A stretch of DNA of 34,585 bases. Source: Azospirillum sp. (GTDB lineage: Bacteria > Pseudomonadota > Alphaproteobacteria > Azospirillales > Azospirillaceae). The stretch covers positions 1 through 34,585 of the forward strand of contig JAIXTS010000527.1 in NCBI GenBank assembly GCA_027483805.1. Reading direction: 5' to 3'. This document shows positions 17,342 through 27,125 of this stretch, in pieces; the stretch's first letter is position 1, and each line of letters starts with the position of its first letter. Below the pieces are notes generated by a model. That model saw only the letters and a program-made list of their open reading frames with translations, was not told the DNA's origin and searched no databases. Both the position numbers and the translations under genes were made by a program.

Positions 17342-17406
17342 TACCGACGGTCAAAATTCTTGACCGTCGGTACGGCGGCGACCGCCGCCGCGCGCCACGT
17401 GGCGCG
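17342..17406. repeat. Stacked inverted repeats, including perfect TACCGACGGTCAA-AATTC-TTGACCGTCGGTA and palindrome CGCGCCACGTGGCGCG
   Basis: 17342-17372 perfect 13-nt arms; 17373-17389 CGGCGG/CCGCCG arms; 17391-17406 perfect 16-nt palindrome. Confidence 0.8.
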
Positions 17407-17507
17407 TCGCCAAGCCCATGGATAGGGGCGCCGGCGATTGAGGGCAGGAAAGAGTGACCACCGGTCAAGATTTCATGCCGCTGGTATCAGATCAGGACAC
17501 ACCGATA

Positions 17508-18245
17508 TTATCGGGCCAGGCCCCAGCGGATGCCCCGGCGCAGCAATTCGTAATAGATGGGGTGGGACCAGGCGCCGCGTTCCACGAACGGGTAGAAATC
17601 GGCCAGGGGGCGCAGGTCGAACCGGCCCCGGCAATGGCCCAGGGTCAGGTACAGCACCTGCCCGCCATGGCTGGGCCGTGTATACATGACCAGATGTTCC
17701 TGTTCGGGCCAGTCATCGCGCACAAATTCCGGGGTGGCGCCGGCAAAACATGTGGTCAGCAGGGCGTGGTTGCCGGGGTGGAAGCGGCACAGATATTGTT
17801 CATCCTCCACAAAGAAATCGCGCAGGCCCCGCGTCAGGTCGTGATCCTTGTCGGCCACCTTCACCTTGAACCGGCCGATGGGGGGATGGGCCTGAAACTG
17901 GCTGCCCAGCATTTCCATAAAATCGGGCGCGCTATCGGGGCAGTCGACCTTGCCGTCTTCCAGGAAATTCAGGATGGAATTGGTGCCGTGCAGGGCAAAC
18001 CAGCGCCGCCCCTGGCCCAGGAAGTCCAGCAAGGCCGCCACCCCGTCCGCATCCGGAACGATGTCGCACGTATAGGTGATCAGCATGTCGGCGGCGCGGA
18101 TGGCAGCCCCGTCACGGTAATCGTGCAGCACCGTGACACGCACCGCCTCATGCTCGGCCAGCAGCCGCAGCAGTTCCAGCCGCGCAAAGTCGATATCATG
18201 ATATTTGCCGCCGGCGATCAGGCAGACATCGATCCGTCTGGACAT
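17508..18245 (-). CDS. ThuA-domain (trehalose utilization-like) protein
   Basis: DVCLIAGGKYHDIDFARLELLRLL, ALHGTNSILNFLEDG, YTRPSHGGQVLYLTLGHCRGRFD typical ThuA layout. Confidence 0.8.
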   Translation of the reverse strand: MSRRIDVCLIAGGKYHDIDFARLELLRLLAEHEAVRVTVLHDYRDGAAIRAADMLITYTCDIVPDADGVAALLDFLGQGRRWFALHGTNSILNFLEDGKVDCPDSAPDFMEMLGSQFQAHPPIGRFKVKVADKDHDLTRGLRDFFVEDEQYLCRFHPGNHALLTTCFAGATPEFVRDDWPEQEHLVMYTRPSHGGQVLYLTLGHCRGRFDLRPLADFYPFVERGAWSHPIYYELLRRGIRWGLAR

Positions 18246-18263
18246 GGGTGTTCCCCCTCCCGT

Positions 18264-18800
18264 TCATCCGGCCGCGCGGGGGCGGCGGATCGGGTCGCTG
18301 CCGTCCCAGGTGCGGCTGGCGGCCTGCACCTTGGCGAAAAATTTCATCAGCGGCGGGGTCGCTTCGAACAGTTCGACCATCGTGCCCTGGAAATCGCCGG
18401 CCGTATCGAAATAGGCAAAGCCGGTGCCGGCCAGGGTGTGCCCGCCCTGCAGCACAGTCAGGCCCTTTGCCGTGGCGCGGGCCAGGTCGGCGGCGTAATC
18501 GCTGCTGGCGACACCGACATGGTGCAGCCCCTCCCGCCCTGCATCCAGGAATTCCTGATAGATGCTGGGCGCGTCGTTCAATTGCTGCACCAGTTCGATC
18601 TGCAGGTCCCCGCTATAGGCGGTGGCCACCGCAATCTGGATATCGACCCCCTGCCCCCGGAACCGGGTTTCGGCAAAGTCGATGCGTGGCAGCACAAAAA
18701 ACGGGCCGACGCCCAGCACCTCCACCCAATGGCGCAGGGCCGCGTCCAGATCGCGCACAACAAAGCCATTCTGAATTATCGGTCCGAAAAGCCGGCTCAT
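18264..18800 (-). CDS. VOC/glyoxalase-fold protein (methylmalonyl-CoA epimerase-like)
   Basis: QNGFVVRDLDAALRHWVEVLGVGPFF; GREGLHHVGVASSDYAADLARATAKGL; GFAYFDTAGDFQGTMVELFEATP. Confidence 0.85.
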   Translation of the reverse strand: MSRLFGPIIQNGFVVRDLDAALRHWVEVLGVGPFFVLPRIDFAETRFRGQGVDIQIAVATAYSGDLQIELVQQLNDAPSIYQEFLDAGREGLHHVGVASSDYAADLARATAKGLTVLQGGHTLAGTGFAYFDTAGDFQGTMVELFEATPPLMKFFAKVQAASRTWDGSDPIRRPRAAG

Positions 18801-19312
18801 GCCCCATCCCCATCGGTCGGAAGCCGGCGCGAGGGCGAGGGCATGGGCGCGGGCGCCGGGCTGCCCGTGGCGCGCAGGCGCACGAAGGAGGTGCTGTCAA
18901 ACCGGATCACCACGGCGTCATCCTGGTTCAGCAATTGATGATGCAGGGTGACAATGCCGGCATCACTGCGCTTGCCCGAGGGGCGTTTGGACAGGACAAC
19001 AGAGGTGGCGCGCACCACATCACCCGGCCGCAGCGGGGCCGCCCAGCGGACATTATCCCAGGCGATGCCGCAGACCCAGGCGATATCGCCATTTTCCTCA
19101 TGATCCAGCACCCGCCACAGGGCACAATTATAAAGACCACTGGCGATCAGTTCGCCAAAGGGTGACTGTGCCGCCAGCATAGCGTCGGTATGGAAATATT
19201 GCGGGTCATAGCGCAGGGCGAATTCCGTCATCGCCCCTGCCGTCACGGCCAGGGCGCGGCTTTGCGTGCGTTCCCCGATGATGATGTCTTCCCAGAACCG
19301 CCAGCCGGCCAT
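18797..19312 (-). CDS. MaoC-like (R)-specific enoyl-CoA hydratase/dehydratase
   Basis: MAGWRFWEDIIIGERTQSRALAVTAGAMTEFALRYDPQYFHTD...SPFGELIASGLYNCALWRVL hotdog-fold signature; 4-bp overlap with the VOC gene. Confidence 0.85.
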   Translation of the reverse strand: MAGWRFWEDIIIGERTQSRALAVTAGAMTEFALRYDPQYFHTDAMLAAQSPFGELIASGLYNCALWRVLDHEENGDIAWVCGIAWDNVRWAAPLRPGDVVRATSVVLSKRPSGKRSDAGIVTLHHQLLNQDDAVVIRFDSTSFVRLRATGSPAPAPMPSPSRRLPTDGDGA

Positions 19313-19449
19313 GGCCGCCCTCTCCCCTGTCACCTGCTCACACACCCTTGTTCCGGGCGTCTTGTATCAGTATGGGCAAAATCCTGTATGCATGTCGATG
19401 GAAAATGTATATTTTAGGCGGCAAGAACGCGAGTCATCCGGGAGGAAAC

Positions 19450-19767
19450 ATGCCCACCATCATCGCCATCGACCGCGCGGGCCGGGAACATCGTCTTTCG
19501 GCCGACAAGGGCCGGTCACTGATGGAAGTCTTGCGCGACAATGACCTGGAGGTGATGGCCATCTGCGGCGGCTGCTGTTCGTGCGCCACCTGTCATGTCT
19601 ATGTGGAAGGCGACGGGGCCGCCGCGCTGGACCCGCAGGCGCCCGACGAACGCGAACTGGTGCAGGACAGCCCGCATTTCCGCGACGGCTCCTCGCGCCT
19701 GTCCTGCCAGATCCGGGTGACGGACCGGCTGGACGGGCTGCGCGTGACGCTGGCGCCGGAGGATTGA
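19450..19767 (+). CDS. 2Fe-2S ferredoxin (adrenodoxin/putidaredoxin type)
   Basis: ICGGCCSCATCHVYV cysteine cluster plus SRLSCQI; GGAGG RBS before ATG 19450. Confidence 0.9.
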   Translation: MPTIIAIDRAGREHRLSADKGRSLMEVLRDNDLEVMAICGGCCSCATCHVYVEGDGAAALDPQAPDERELVQDSPHFRDGSSRLSCQIRVTDRLDGLRVTLAPED

Positions 19768-19835
19768 GGATGGGGGCGTCCGTGCCCCCGCCCCCGCACG
19801 CAGATCACCAATCGATAAGGTCAAGGGAGGACATC

Positions 19836-20594
19836 ATGGGTCGTGTCGCGGGCAAGGTCTGCCTGGTCACCGGGGCGTCAATGGGGCTGGGCCGGGCGGA
19901 TGCGCTGGCCCTGGCGCGGGAAGGGGCGGCGGTGGTGATGGCCGATGTGGCCGCCGATGCCGGCGAACAGGCGGCGGCGGAAATCCGGGCCGACACCGGG
20001 GCCGACGTGATCTTTGTTCGCCATGACGTGACCAGCGAGGAAAGCTGGGCCGCCACCATGGCCGCCGTGGAACAGCGGTTCGGCCGCCTGGACGTGCTGG
20101 TCAACAATGCCGGCACCGTGGTGGTGGAGACGGTGGAGACCACGACGCTGGAACAGTTCCGCAAGGTCAATGCCGTCAGTGCGGAAGGCACCTTCCTGGG
20201 CTGCAAACATGCCATCGGCCTGATGAAGCGCCAGGGCGGCGGCAGCATCATCAATATGTGCTCCGTCGCCACACATCTGGGCTATCCGGTGTTTTTCGCC
20301 TATTCGGCGGCCAAGGGCGCGGTACGCGGGATGAGCAAATCCATCGCCATCCATTGCCAGATGAACGGATACAACATCCGGGTCAACACCATCCATCCCG
20401 GCGCCATGGATACACCCATGGTGCGCGCCGCCAATATCGCCCTGTTCGGCAGCGAAGAGGCGGCGAAACAACACCTGCCCCCCATCGGCAGCCCCGACGA
20501 TGTGGCCGCCATGGTCCTTTATCTGGCCAGCGATGAAAGCCGTTTCGTCAACGGGGCGGAACTGATCATCGACAACGCGGTGACAATCAGCTGA
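19836..20594 (+). CDS. SDR family NAD(P)-dependent oxidoreductase
   Basis: VCLVTGASMGLGRADALALAREGA (TGxxxGxG), VLVNNAGTV, YSAAKGA (YxxxK), IHPGAMDTPMV; GGGAGG RBS. Confidence 0.93.
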   Translation: MGRVAGKVCLVTGASMGLGRADALALAREGAAVVMADVAADAGEQAAAEIRADTGADVIFVRHDVTSEESWAATMAAVEQRFGRLDVLVNNAGTVVVETVETTTLEQFRKVNAVSAEGTFLGCKHAIGLMKRQGGGSIINMCSVATHLGYPVFFAYSAAKGAVRGMSKSIAIHCQMNGYNIRVNTIHPGAMDTPMVRAANIALFGSEEAAKQHLPPIGSPDDVAAMVLYLASDESRFVNGAELIIDNAVTIS

Positions 20595-20621
20595 TCGTTG
20601 GACCGGGAACGCCCTGTTCCC

Positions 20622-22103
20622 TTACCGCGCCAGGATACGGGCGGCCTGCTTGGTGGTGGATACCGCACCCGTCACTTTCCCGATCGAGTCATTGATGGCG
20701 GTGAGGTTGCGGGTCACCGTCTCCACAGCCGATGCCGTGGTCTGCATGTTGGAGGACATGTCGCGGGTGACCGCGCTTTGCTCCTCGACAGCGGCGGCGG
20801 AGGTGGACACATATTCCCGAACCTTGCCGACGGCGGACCGGATATCCTGCAGGGCGACAACCATGTCGCTGGACAGGCTCTGGATGCCGGCAATCTCGTC
20901 GGAAATCTTCTTGGTTGCATCGGCCGACTGGCTCGCAAGGTTTTTCACCTCGGTCGCAACAACCGCAAACCCGCGTCCGGCGTCACCGGCCCGCGCCGCC
21001 TCGATGGTAGCGTTCAATGCCAGGAGGTTGATCTGGCCGGCAATCGTCCTGATCACGTCCACCACATCCTCCATGGATCGGGCCACCTCATCCAGCCGGC
21101 GGGCGGCCTGATCTGCTTTGCCTGTGACCTCCACCGCGCTGTCGGTTGCGCCGCGTGACAGGGCCATGCTCTGGGAAATCTCGCTGATGGAGGCGGCAAG
21201 CTCTTCGGCGCTGGACGCCATCATCTGCACGGTCGCCGATGTCTGGTCGGCGGCCGTGCTGGCGCTGGAGGCTTCACGGGAAGAATGATCGACCGCGTGG
21301 TCGATCTGTCCGAAATTGTGATCGATCAGGTTTTTCAGATCGGCCAGCATCTCCGTGTGGGCGGTGATGTCCGTGGCGTATTTGGCCACCTTCACCAGCT
21401 TCCCGCTGGGGTCCAGGATCGGGTTGTAGGAGGCTTCAATCCAGATCGTCCTGCCGCCCTTGCCGATGCGCTTGAACTGCCGGGCCTGATATTCACCCTG
21501 GCGCAGCAACTGCCAGAAGGCCGCATAGGCGCTGCTGCTGCGTTCGGCCGGCTCGACAAACATGCTGTGGTGGTGGCCCTTGATCTCGTCAAGCGTATAG
21601 CCCAGGGTTTTCAGAAAGTTCTCATTGGCCCAGAGGATGGTGCCGTCCAGGGTGAATTCGATCACGGCGTGGGATTTTCGGATGGCGTCGACCTGCCCGG
21701 ACAGGTTGGCATGTTCCAATGCCTTCTGCGTGATATCGGTGGCGTATTTGACCACCTTCACGACGCGTCCATCCGGACCCAGGATCGGGTTGTAGGAGGC
21801 TTCGATCCAGACAACCTTGCCGCCCTTGGCGATCCGTTTGAATTGCCGGGCCTGGAACTCACCTTTCCGCAATGTCTGCCAGAAGGACGCGTAGTCGGGG
21901 CTGTTCTGCTCCGCCGCGTCGACGAACATGCGATGATGCTGCCCCCTGACCTCCGCCAGTGAATAGCCCATCAGATTCAAGAAGTTCTGGTTCGCCTCCA
22001 GGATCGTCCCGTCAGGTTGAAACGAAATGATGGCCTGTGACCGGTTAAGGGCGGCAAGGACCTGATCGCTGTCACCGTGTCGCCGCAGCAAGCCTTCAAT
22101 CAT
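20622..22103 (-). CDS. Methyl-accepting chemotaxis protein with two tandem PAS domains
   Basis: Two PAS/PAC copies ([26 protein letters not shown]..., [26 protein letters not shown]...), then [47 protein letters not shown]. Confidence 0.92.
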   Translation of the reverse strand: MIEGLLRRHGDSDQVLAALNRSQAIISFQPDGTILEANQNFLNLMGYSLAEVRGQHHRMFVDAAEQNSPDYASFWQTLRKGEFQARQFKRIAKGGKVVWIEASYNPILGPDGRVVKVVKYATDITQKALEHANLSGQVDAIRKSHAVIEFTLDGTILWANENFLKTLGYTLDEIKGHHHSMFVEPAERSSSAYAAFWQLLRQGEYQARQFKRIGKGGRTIWIEASYNPILDPSGKLVKVAKYATDITAHTEMLADLKNLIDHNFGQIDHAVDHSSREASSASTAADQTSATVQMMASSAEELAASISEISQSMALSRGATDSAVEVTGKADQAARRLDEVARSMEDVVDVIRTIAGQINLLALNATIEAARAGDAGRGFAVVATEVKNLASQSADATKKISDEIAGIQSLSSDMVVALQDIRSAVGKVREYVSTSAAAVEEQSAVTRDMSSNMQTTASAVETVTRNLTAINDSIGKVTGAVSTTKQAARILAR

Positions 22104-22336
22104 CACGACCTCCCTGCACACGTCCGTATTCTGGCATCTGCAGGGATGATAGATGAGACCGGTAACCCGCGAAATCAGGCCCCCTATACCCATCGGCATA
22201 GGCCGGGGGGGGAATTAACTATGTCGCACGCTTCCAGGGTCAAGGGTCGTTGGCGCGATTTCAGCAGCACAAAATCCTGACCGATGGTCAATGGTAAGGC
22301 GGCCCGCCTTCGCTGACATTCAACTGGCGCCGACAT

Positions 22337-23263
22337 TCAACTGGCCAGGATCACCCGGTTGCGGCCGCTGGACTTGGCGCGGTAGAGGGCCTGGTCGGCG
22401 GCGGCGATCAGGGCGGCGCTGTCGCCCGGTTCGGCCAGGGTGGCGGCGCCGGCGCTGATGGTGACCAGATCGCCATCAGGACGGGCGGCATGCGGCAGGG
22501 ACAGGCCCGCCACGGTGCGGCGCAGCCGTTCGGCGGCCCGAAGGGCGGCAGACGGGTCGTGGCCGGGCAGCAGGATGGCAAATTCCTCCCCCCCGAACCG
22601 GGCCGCGACCTCTCCGCCATGGCGCAGGCCGCTGGACAGCGCCCCGGCCACGGCGCGCAGGCAATCGTCGCCCGCCTGATGCCCGTAAAAATCGTTGAAG
22701 CGCTTGAAATGGTCGACATCGGCCAGAACCAGCGACAGCGGCCCCGCCCCGCCCTGGGCCAGGCGCAGCGTTTCCTGGGCCAGCGCCCCGTCAAAGGCGC
22801 GGCGGTTGGCGATGCCGGTCAGCCCGTCCAGCGTGGCCAGCCGCAGCAGCGCATCGGTGCGCTGTTTCAGCGCCAGATGTGTACGCACCCGGGCCTCCAC
22901 GATATGCGGATGGAACGGCTTGGTGATAAAATCGACGGCCCCGGCGGCCAGGGCCTTGATTTCTGAATCGACCCCGCTGTGGGAAGTGACAAACAGGATG
23001 GGCACCGCCTCCATCCCCGGCAGGACCCGCAGGGCGGTACAGGTCTGGAACCCGTCCATGCCCTCCATCTCCGCGTCCAGCAGGACCAGATCCGGCGCCT
23101 CGGCGCGGGTGGCGGCCAGGGCATCGGCCCCGCCGGTCGCAAAACGGACATCGCCCAGGTCACGCACCACCTGCGCCAGCAGCCGGATGGTGCCCACATC
23201 ATCATCGACGATCAGGATACGCGGCGGCGCAGGCGCATGGACAAAGGGCAGGCCGGGAATCAA
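22337..23263 (-). CDS. Response regulator with GGDEF output domain (diguanylate cyclase)
   Basis: REC: ILIVDDDVGTIR, LVLLDAEMEGMDG, KPFHPH; GGDEF: DGLTGIANRRAFD, ADVDHFKRFNDFYGHQAGDDCL, RFGGEEFAILL. Confidence 0.93.
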   Translation of the reverse strand: MIPGLPFVHAPAPPRILIVDDDVGTIRLLAQVVRDLGDVRFATGGADALAATRAEAPDLVLLDAEMEGMDGFQTCTALRVLPGMEAVPILFVTSHSGVDSEIKALAAGAVDFITKPFHPHIVEARVRTHLALKQRTDALLRLATLDGLTGIANRRAFDGALAQETLRLAQGGAGPLSLVLADVDHFKRFNDFYGHQAGDDCLRAVAGALSSGLRHGGEVAARFGGEEFAILLPGHDPSAALRAAERLRRTVAGLSLPHAARPDGDLVTISAGAATLAEPGDSAALIAAADQALYRAKSSGRNRVILAS

Positions 23264-26200
23264 AGGGTAAACTCCACCTCCAGAAGCGCCAGCGCCTCCT
23301 CAAAGCGCAGAGCCTCCACCAGACCGGAAAGCTCCCGGACCTTGTCCGTCCCCAGCCGCCGGGTCAAGTCATCCTTTCGGGATGCCAACACCTCCAGCGC
23401 CGTCAGCCGGCGGGACCGCAGCGCCGCGCGCAGGTCATCCAGATCCGGTGCTTCGTCCAGCGACAGGCCGGCCGGCGGCGGGGTCACGGGCGCGGTGTCG
23501 GCCGGGTGCGGCCGGGGCCGGGCGCGGATGGCCGCCACCAGGGATGTCAGCGCCGCGTCCAGACCTGCCAGACCCGCCCCGTAATCGCCGGTCGGATCGG
23601 CCCGCAGCTGCCGTTCCAGCACGGTTGCCTGTTCCGCGACGCTGAGCGCCGAAATATTGCCGGCCGCCCCGCGCAGTTCATGCAGCTTGCGTGCGACGCG
23701 ATCCATCTCACCCGCGGCCAGCCGGGCAGTCAGGCGTGCGCCCAGCCCGTCGAACCGGGCCACGAACTGGTCCAGGATGGTTTCCAGCAGCGCACGATTG
23801 CCCATGACCCGGCCCATGGCCTGTTCCATGTCGATGCCGGGAATGGGGCCGGGCTGGGCCAGCATGGGCGGTTGCGTCACGGGTGTGGGCGGCGGCGCCA
23901 CGGCCCCGTGCGACAGCCAGCGGCGCAGCGTGGCCAGGAACAGGGCCGGCACGAAGGGTTTGTCGATATGGTCGTCCATACCGGCATCCAGACAGGATTG
24001 CAGATCCTGTTCATGGCCCGCCGCCGTCAGGGCCAGGATGGGCAGGTCACGGCCGGCCGGCAGGGCGCGGATGGCACGGGTGGCCTCCAGCCCGTCCATC
24101 ACCGGCATCTGCAGATCCATCAGCACAAGGTCGAACGTCTCCCGCTCCACCGCCGCCACGGCCTCGGCCCCGTTCACGGCCAGGGTGGTGACGGCGCCGG
24201 CCCGGTCCAGGAACCCCTTGGCCACGAAGCGGTTCAGCTCATTATCCTCCACCACCAGGATCTGCGCGCCGCCCAGGCCCGACATATCCTCGAACGGGTT
24301 CGCGATGGCGGCGGGCGGGGTCGGGCTGCTGAGGCCGGCGGGCGGATCGACAGGCATCAGGCACAGGTCGATGATGAAGCGGCTGCCCAGGCCCTGGTTG
24401 CTTTCGGCCCGGATGGTGCCGCCCATCATCTCAACCAGCCGGTGGGTCAGGGCCAGGCCCAGGCCCGTGCCGCCATGCTGGCGCCGGTGGCTGTCATCGC
24501 CCAGGGCAAAGGGCTGGAACAGGCGGGCCACCTGGCCGGGCGCCATGCCGATGCCGGTATCGCTGACCGTGACGGTCATCTCCACCCCCCCGTCGGGCCG
24601 GGTGCCGGTGCGGCGCAGATTGACGCTGACGGTTCCGGCGGGCGTGAACTTCATGGCATTGCCCACCAGATTGTCCAGCACCTGCCGCACCCGCCCGGCA
24701 TCGCCCAGCACCCAGGACGGCAGGGTCGTGTCGATGGAAATCTCCAAGGACACCTGCCGGTTGCGCAGCACCGGGCCGAACAGGTCGGCCACCGCCCCCA
24801 CCGGATCGGCCAGCCGGAACGGCGCCGGTTCCAGCACCAGCAGCCCGGCATCGATGCGCGAATAATCCAGCACGTCATTGATGATGCCCAGCAGCGCACT
24901 GGCCGAGCGGCGGATACTGTCGACATGGGTGTGCTGGCTGTCGCTCAGCGGTTCGTCCAGCACCAGATGCGCCGACCCGATGATCCCGTTCAGCGGGGTG
25001 CGGATCTCGTGCCCCATATTGGCCAGGAAGGCGGACTTGGCCCGGCTGGACGCTTCCGCCCCGGCCAGCGCGTCGCGCAGGCGGGCAGCGTCGTGCACCT
25101 GGGCGGAAATGTCGGTGGCGATGATCAGGTAACCGGTGATGCCGCCACCCCGGTCCGCCAGGGTGGTGACGGCCAGCAGGACGGGCAAACGGCTGCCATC
25201 CTTGCGCAGATAGCTCCATTCCCGCGTATCGACCCCGCCATCCCGGGCCCCGGCGGCCAGCACATCCATGGCCGACAGCAGCATATGGTCGCCATCGGTC
25301 TGGATCGCCTCGCTGCGGGCGCCCAGTTCGGCCGGATCGTGGAACAGGGCCGGCGTGGCCTTGCCCATCACCTCCTGCGGGGCATAGCCCAGCATGAATT
25401 CGGCCGCCGGGTTGAACAGGGTGATGGTGCCCGACCGGTCGCAGGCGATGATGGCAGAGCCGGCACAATGCAGGATGGCATTGCGCAGTGCGGCCAGAGC
25501 CTCGATCTCCATGGTGCGTTCACGCACCTGCTGTTCCAACCGGCTGTTCATGTCCCGGATGCTGGTTTCTGCCTGCATCTGTTCGGTGATGTCGCGGATG
25601 ATCAGGGCGGCCCCGCGGGCGCCGTCACCGCCGCGCACGGGCGTGGCCGTGATCGAGACATCGATGGCCCGCCCATCCCGGTGCTGGCGACGGGTGCGCA
25701 GGTTGGGCACCGTCTCCCCCCGCCCGATCCGGGCCAGCAGGTCTTCTTCCTGCGCCTCCAGTCCGGGCGGCACGATCAGCGACAAGGTGGGCTTGCCCAG
25801 GACATCGGCGGCATTGCGCCCGAACAGGCGGGCCGCGGCGGCGTTCCAGCTGGTCACACTGCCATCGGCCGCCAGACCGATGATGGCATCGCTGGCGCTG
25901 TTGACGATGGCGCCCAGCCAGGCATCCCGGGCCGCCAGTTGCCGGTCGCGGCGCCGCGCCACACGCCCGACCACCAGCAGCAGGGCCACCAGCCCCGCCA
26001 GCGGCAGGCCCAGCCCCGCCACCCAGAAGCGCACATTGTCGGCATTGCCGGCGACGATGCTGTCGGGCACGGCGATGGCGATGGTGACGAACCGGTCGGG
26101 ATCGGCCCGGTCCAGCGTCACGCGCTGACGCATGACATGCAGGGGCCCGTCCGGCCCCTGGAAGGTTGTCACGCCGGTGCCGCCGCGCGGCGCGCCGTCG

Positions 26201-27018
26201 TCCAGCGCCTGGAATTCATCGTGCCAGCGCCAGGGCCGGCCGCGCGCCATGCCGAAGGCCCGGCCGGCATCGGGGTGCAGCAGGAAATTATCCTGGGCAT
26301 CCAGCAGGTAGACGCGGAAGATGGGGTTGATGTCGTTCACCAGATCGGCCAACAGCCCGCGCGCATCGACCGCCATGGTCATGGCGCCGAAGGCGGCGCC
26401 GTCCGGGCCCGGAACCGAGGCGGCCAGGCGCAGCAGCGGACGGACGGGTTCCGCGATGGACCCGTCGGGATGACGGTCCAGGTCCATATCCACCAGCAGG
26501 ATATCGCCCACCGGCCGCGTCGCCAGCAGACCCAGCAGGTCCAGGTCGGGATGCGGGCCCGCGCCCGGCTGTGCCGCACGGGCCTGTCCGTCATGGCTTC
26601 CCACGGCGACCAGCGGCGCCGGGTCCCGCGTGCGCAGCAGGGCCAGACGTTCCACCCCCGGCCGCGACAGGGCATAGCCGGCCAGCACCGATTCCAGCCG
26701 CCGGCGCCAGAGCGCACCATCGGTGCTTTCCGCGGCATCGAACCCGTCGGCATCGGACCGCACGATGCCCGCCACCGACGGCGTCTGCGACAGGAAGCGC
26801 AGCTGTACCCGCAGATCCTCCAGCGTGCGCGACAGGATGCTGACCCGTTGCAGCAGCACGGTGCGCAGCCGCACATCCATGTCCGCCTGGTAGCGCTCCC
26901 GCTGCTGATTTCCGGCCACGAAGGCCGTGGCCAGCACCAGCAGGATCAGCGCCGCCGTCAGCAGCAGGATGGTCCGCGGGCGCGGCCCGCCATCATGGGT
27001 GCGGTGGGAAATCTGCAA
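23260..27018 (-). CDS. Hybrid sensor histidine kinase (periplasmic sensor, PAS, HisKA, HATPase, REC, HPt)
   Basis: FLANMGHEIRTPLNGIIGSAHL H-box, GIGMAPGQVARLFQPF, HGGTGLGLALTHRLVEMMGG, REC ILVVEDNELNR...LVLMDLQMPVMDG, HPt-like RKLHELRGAAGNI; overlaps the downstream gene by 4 bp. Confidence 0.93.
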   Translation of the reverse strand: MQISHRTHDGGPRPRTILLLTAALILLVLATAFVAGNQQRERYQADMDVRLRTVLLQRVSILSRTLEDLRVQLRFLSQTPSVAGIVRSDADGFDAAESTDGALWRRRLESVLAGYALSRPGVERLALLRTRDPAPLVAVGSHDGQARAAQPGAGPHPDLDLLGLLATRPVGDILLVDMDLDRHPDGSIAEPVRPLLRLAASVPGPDGAAFGAMTMAVDARGLLADLVNDINPIFRVYLLDAQDNFLLHPDAGRAFGMARGRPWRWHDEFQALDDGAPRGGTGVTTFQGPDGPLHVMRQRVTLDRADPDRFVTIAIAVPDSIVAGNADNVRFWVAGLGLPLAGLVALLLVVGRVARRRDRQLAARDAWLGAIVNSASDAIIGLAADGSVTSWNAAAARLFGRNAADVLGKPTLSLIVPPGLEAQEEDLLARIGRGETVPNLRTRRQHRDGRAIDVSITATPVRGGDGARGAALIIRDITEQMQAETSIRDMNSRLEQQVRERTMEIEALAALRNAILHCAGSAIIACDRSGTITLFNPAAEFMLGYAPQEVMGKATPALFHDPAELGARSEAIQTDGDHMLLSAMDVLAAGARDGGVDTREWSYLRKDGSRLPVLLAVTTLADRGGGITGYLIIATDISAQVHDAARLRDALAGAEASSRAKSAFLANMGHEIRTPLNGIIGSAHLVLDEPLSDSQHTHVDSIRRSASALLGIINDVLDYSRIDAGLLVLEPAPFRLADPVGAVADLFGPVLRNRQVSLEISIDTTLPSWVLGDAGRVRQVLDNLVGNAMKFTPAGTVSVNLRRTGTRPDGGVEMTVTVSDTGIGMAPGQVARLFQPFALGDDSHRRQHGGTGLGLALTHRLVEMMGGTIRAESNQGLGSRFIIDLCLMPVDPPAGLSSPTPPAAIANPFEDMSGLGGAQILVVEDNELNRFVAKGFLDRAGAVTTLAVNGAEAVAAVERETFDLVLMDLQMPVMDGLEATRAIRALPAGRDLPILALTAAGHEQDLQSCLDAGMDDHIDKPFVPALFLATLRRWLSHGAVAPPPTPVTQPPMLAQPGPIPGIDMEQAMGRVMGNRALLETILDQFVARFDGLGARLTARLAAGEMDRVARKLHELRGAAGNISALSVAEQATVLERQLRADPTGDYGAGLAGLDAALTSLVAAIRARPRPHPADTAPVTPPPAGLSLDEAPDLDDLRAALRSRRLTALEVLASRKDDLTRRLGTDKVRELSGLVEALRFEEALALLEVEFTL

Positions 27019-27125
27019 AACGGAACCCCTGTGCCCTGACGGGTGCCCCCCGCCGTCAACCTATCTTCTGTATGCCAGTAGTCCTTGTTCCTTGCACCAA
27101 GGATAGATATCCAGGTGGCTAGGGA

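Noticed and set aside
23506-27039. 1177-aa + strand ORF opposite the hybrid kinase
   Set aside because: Shadow ORF from high-GC codon bias; low-complexity H/Q/G/R-rich translation, while the - strand has clear kinase motifs.
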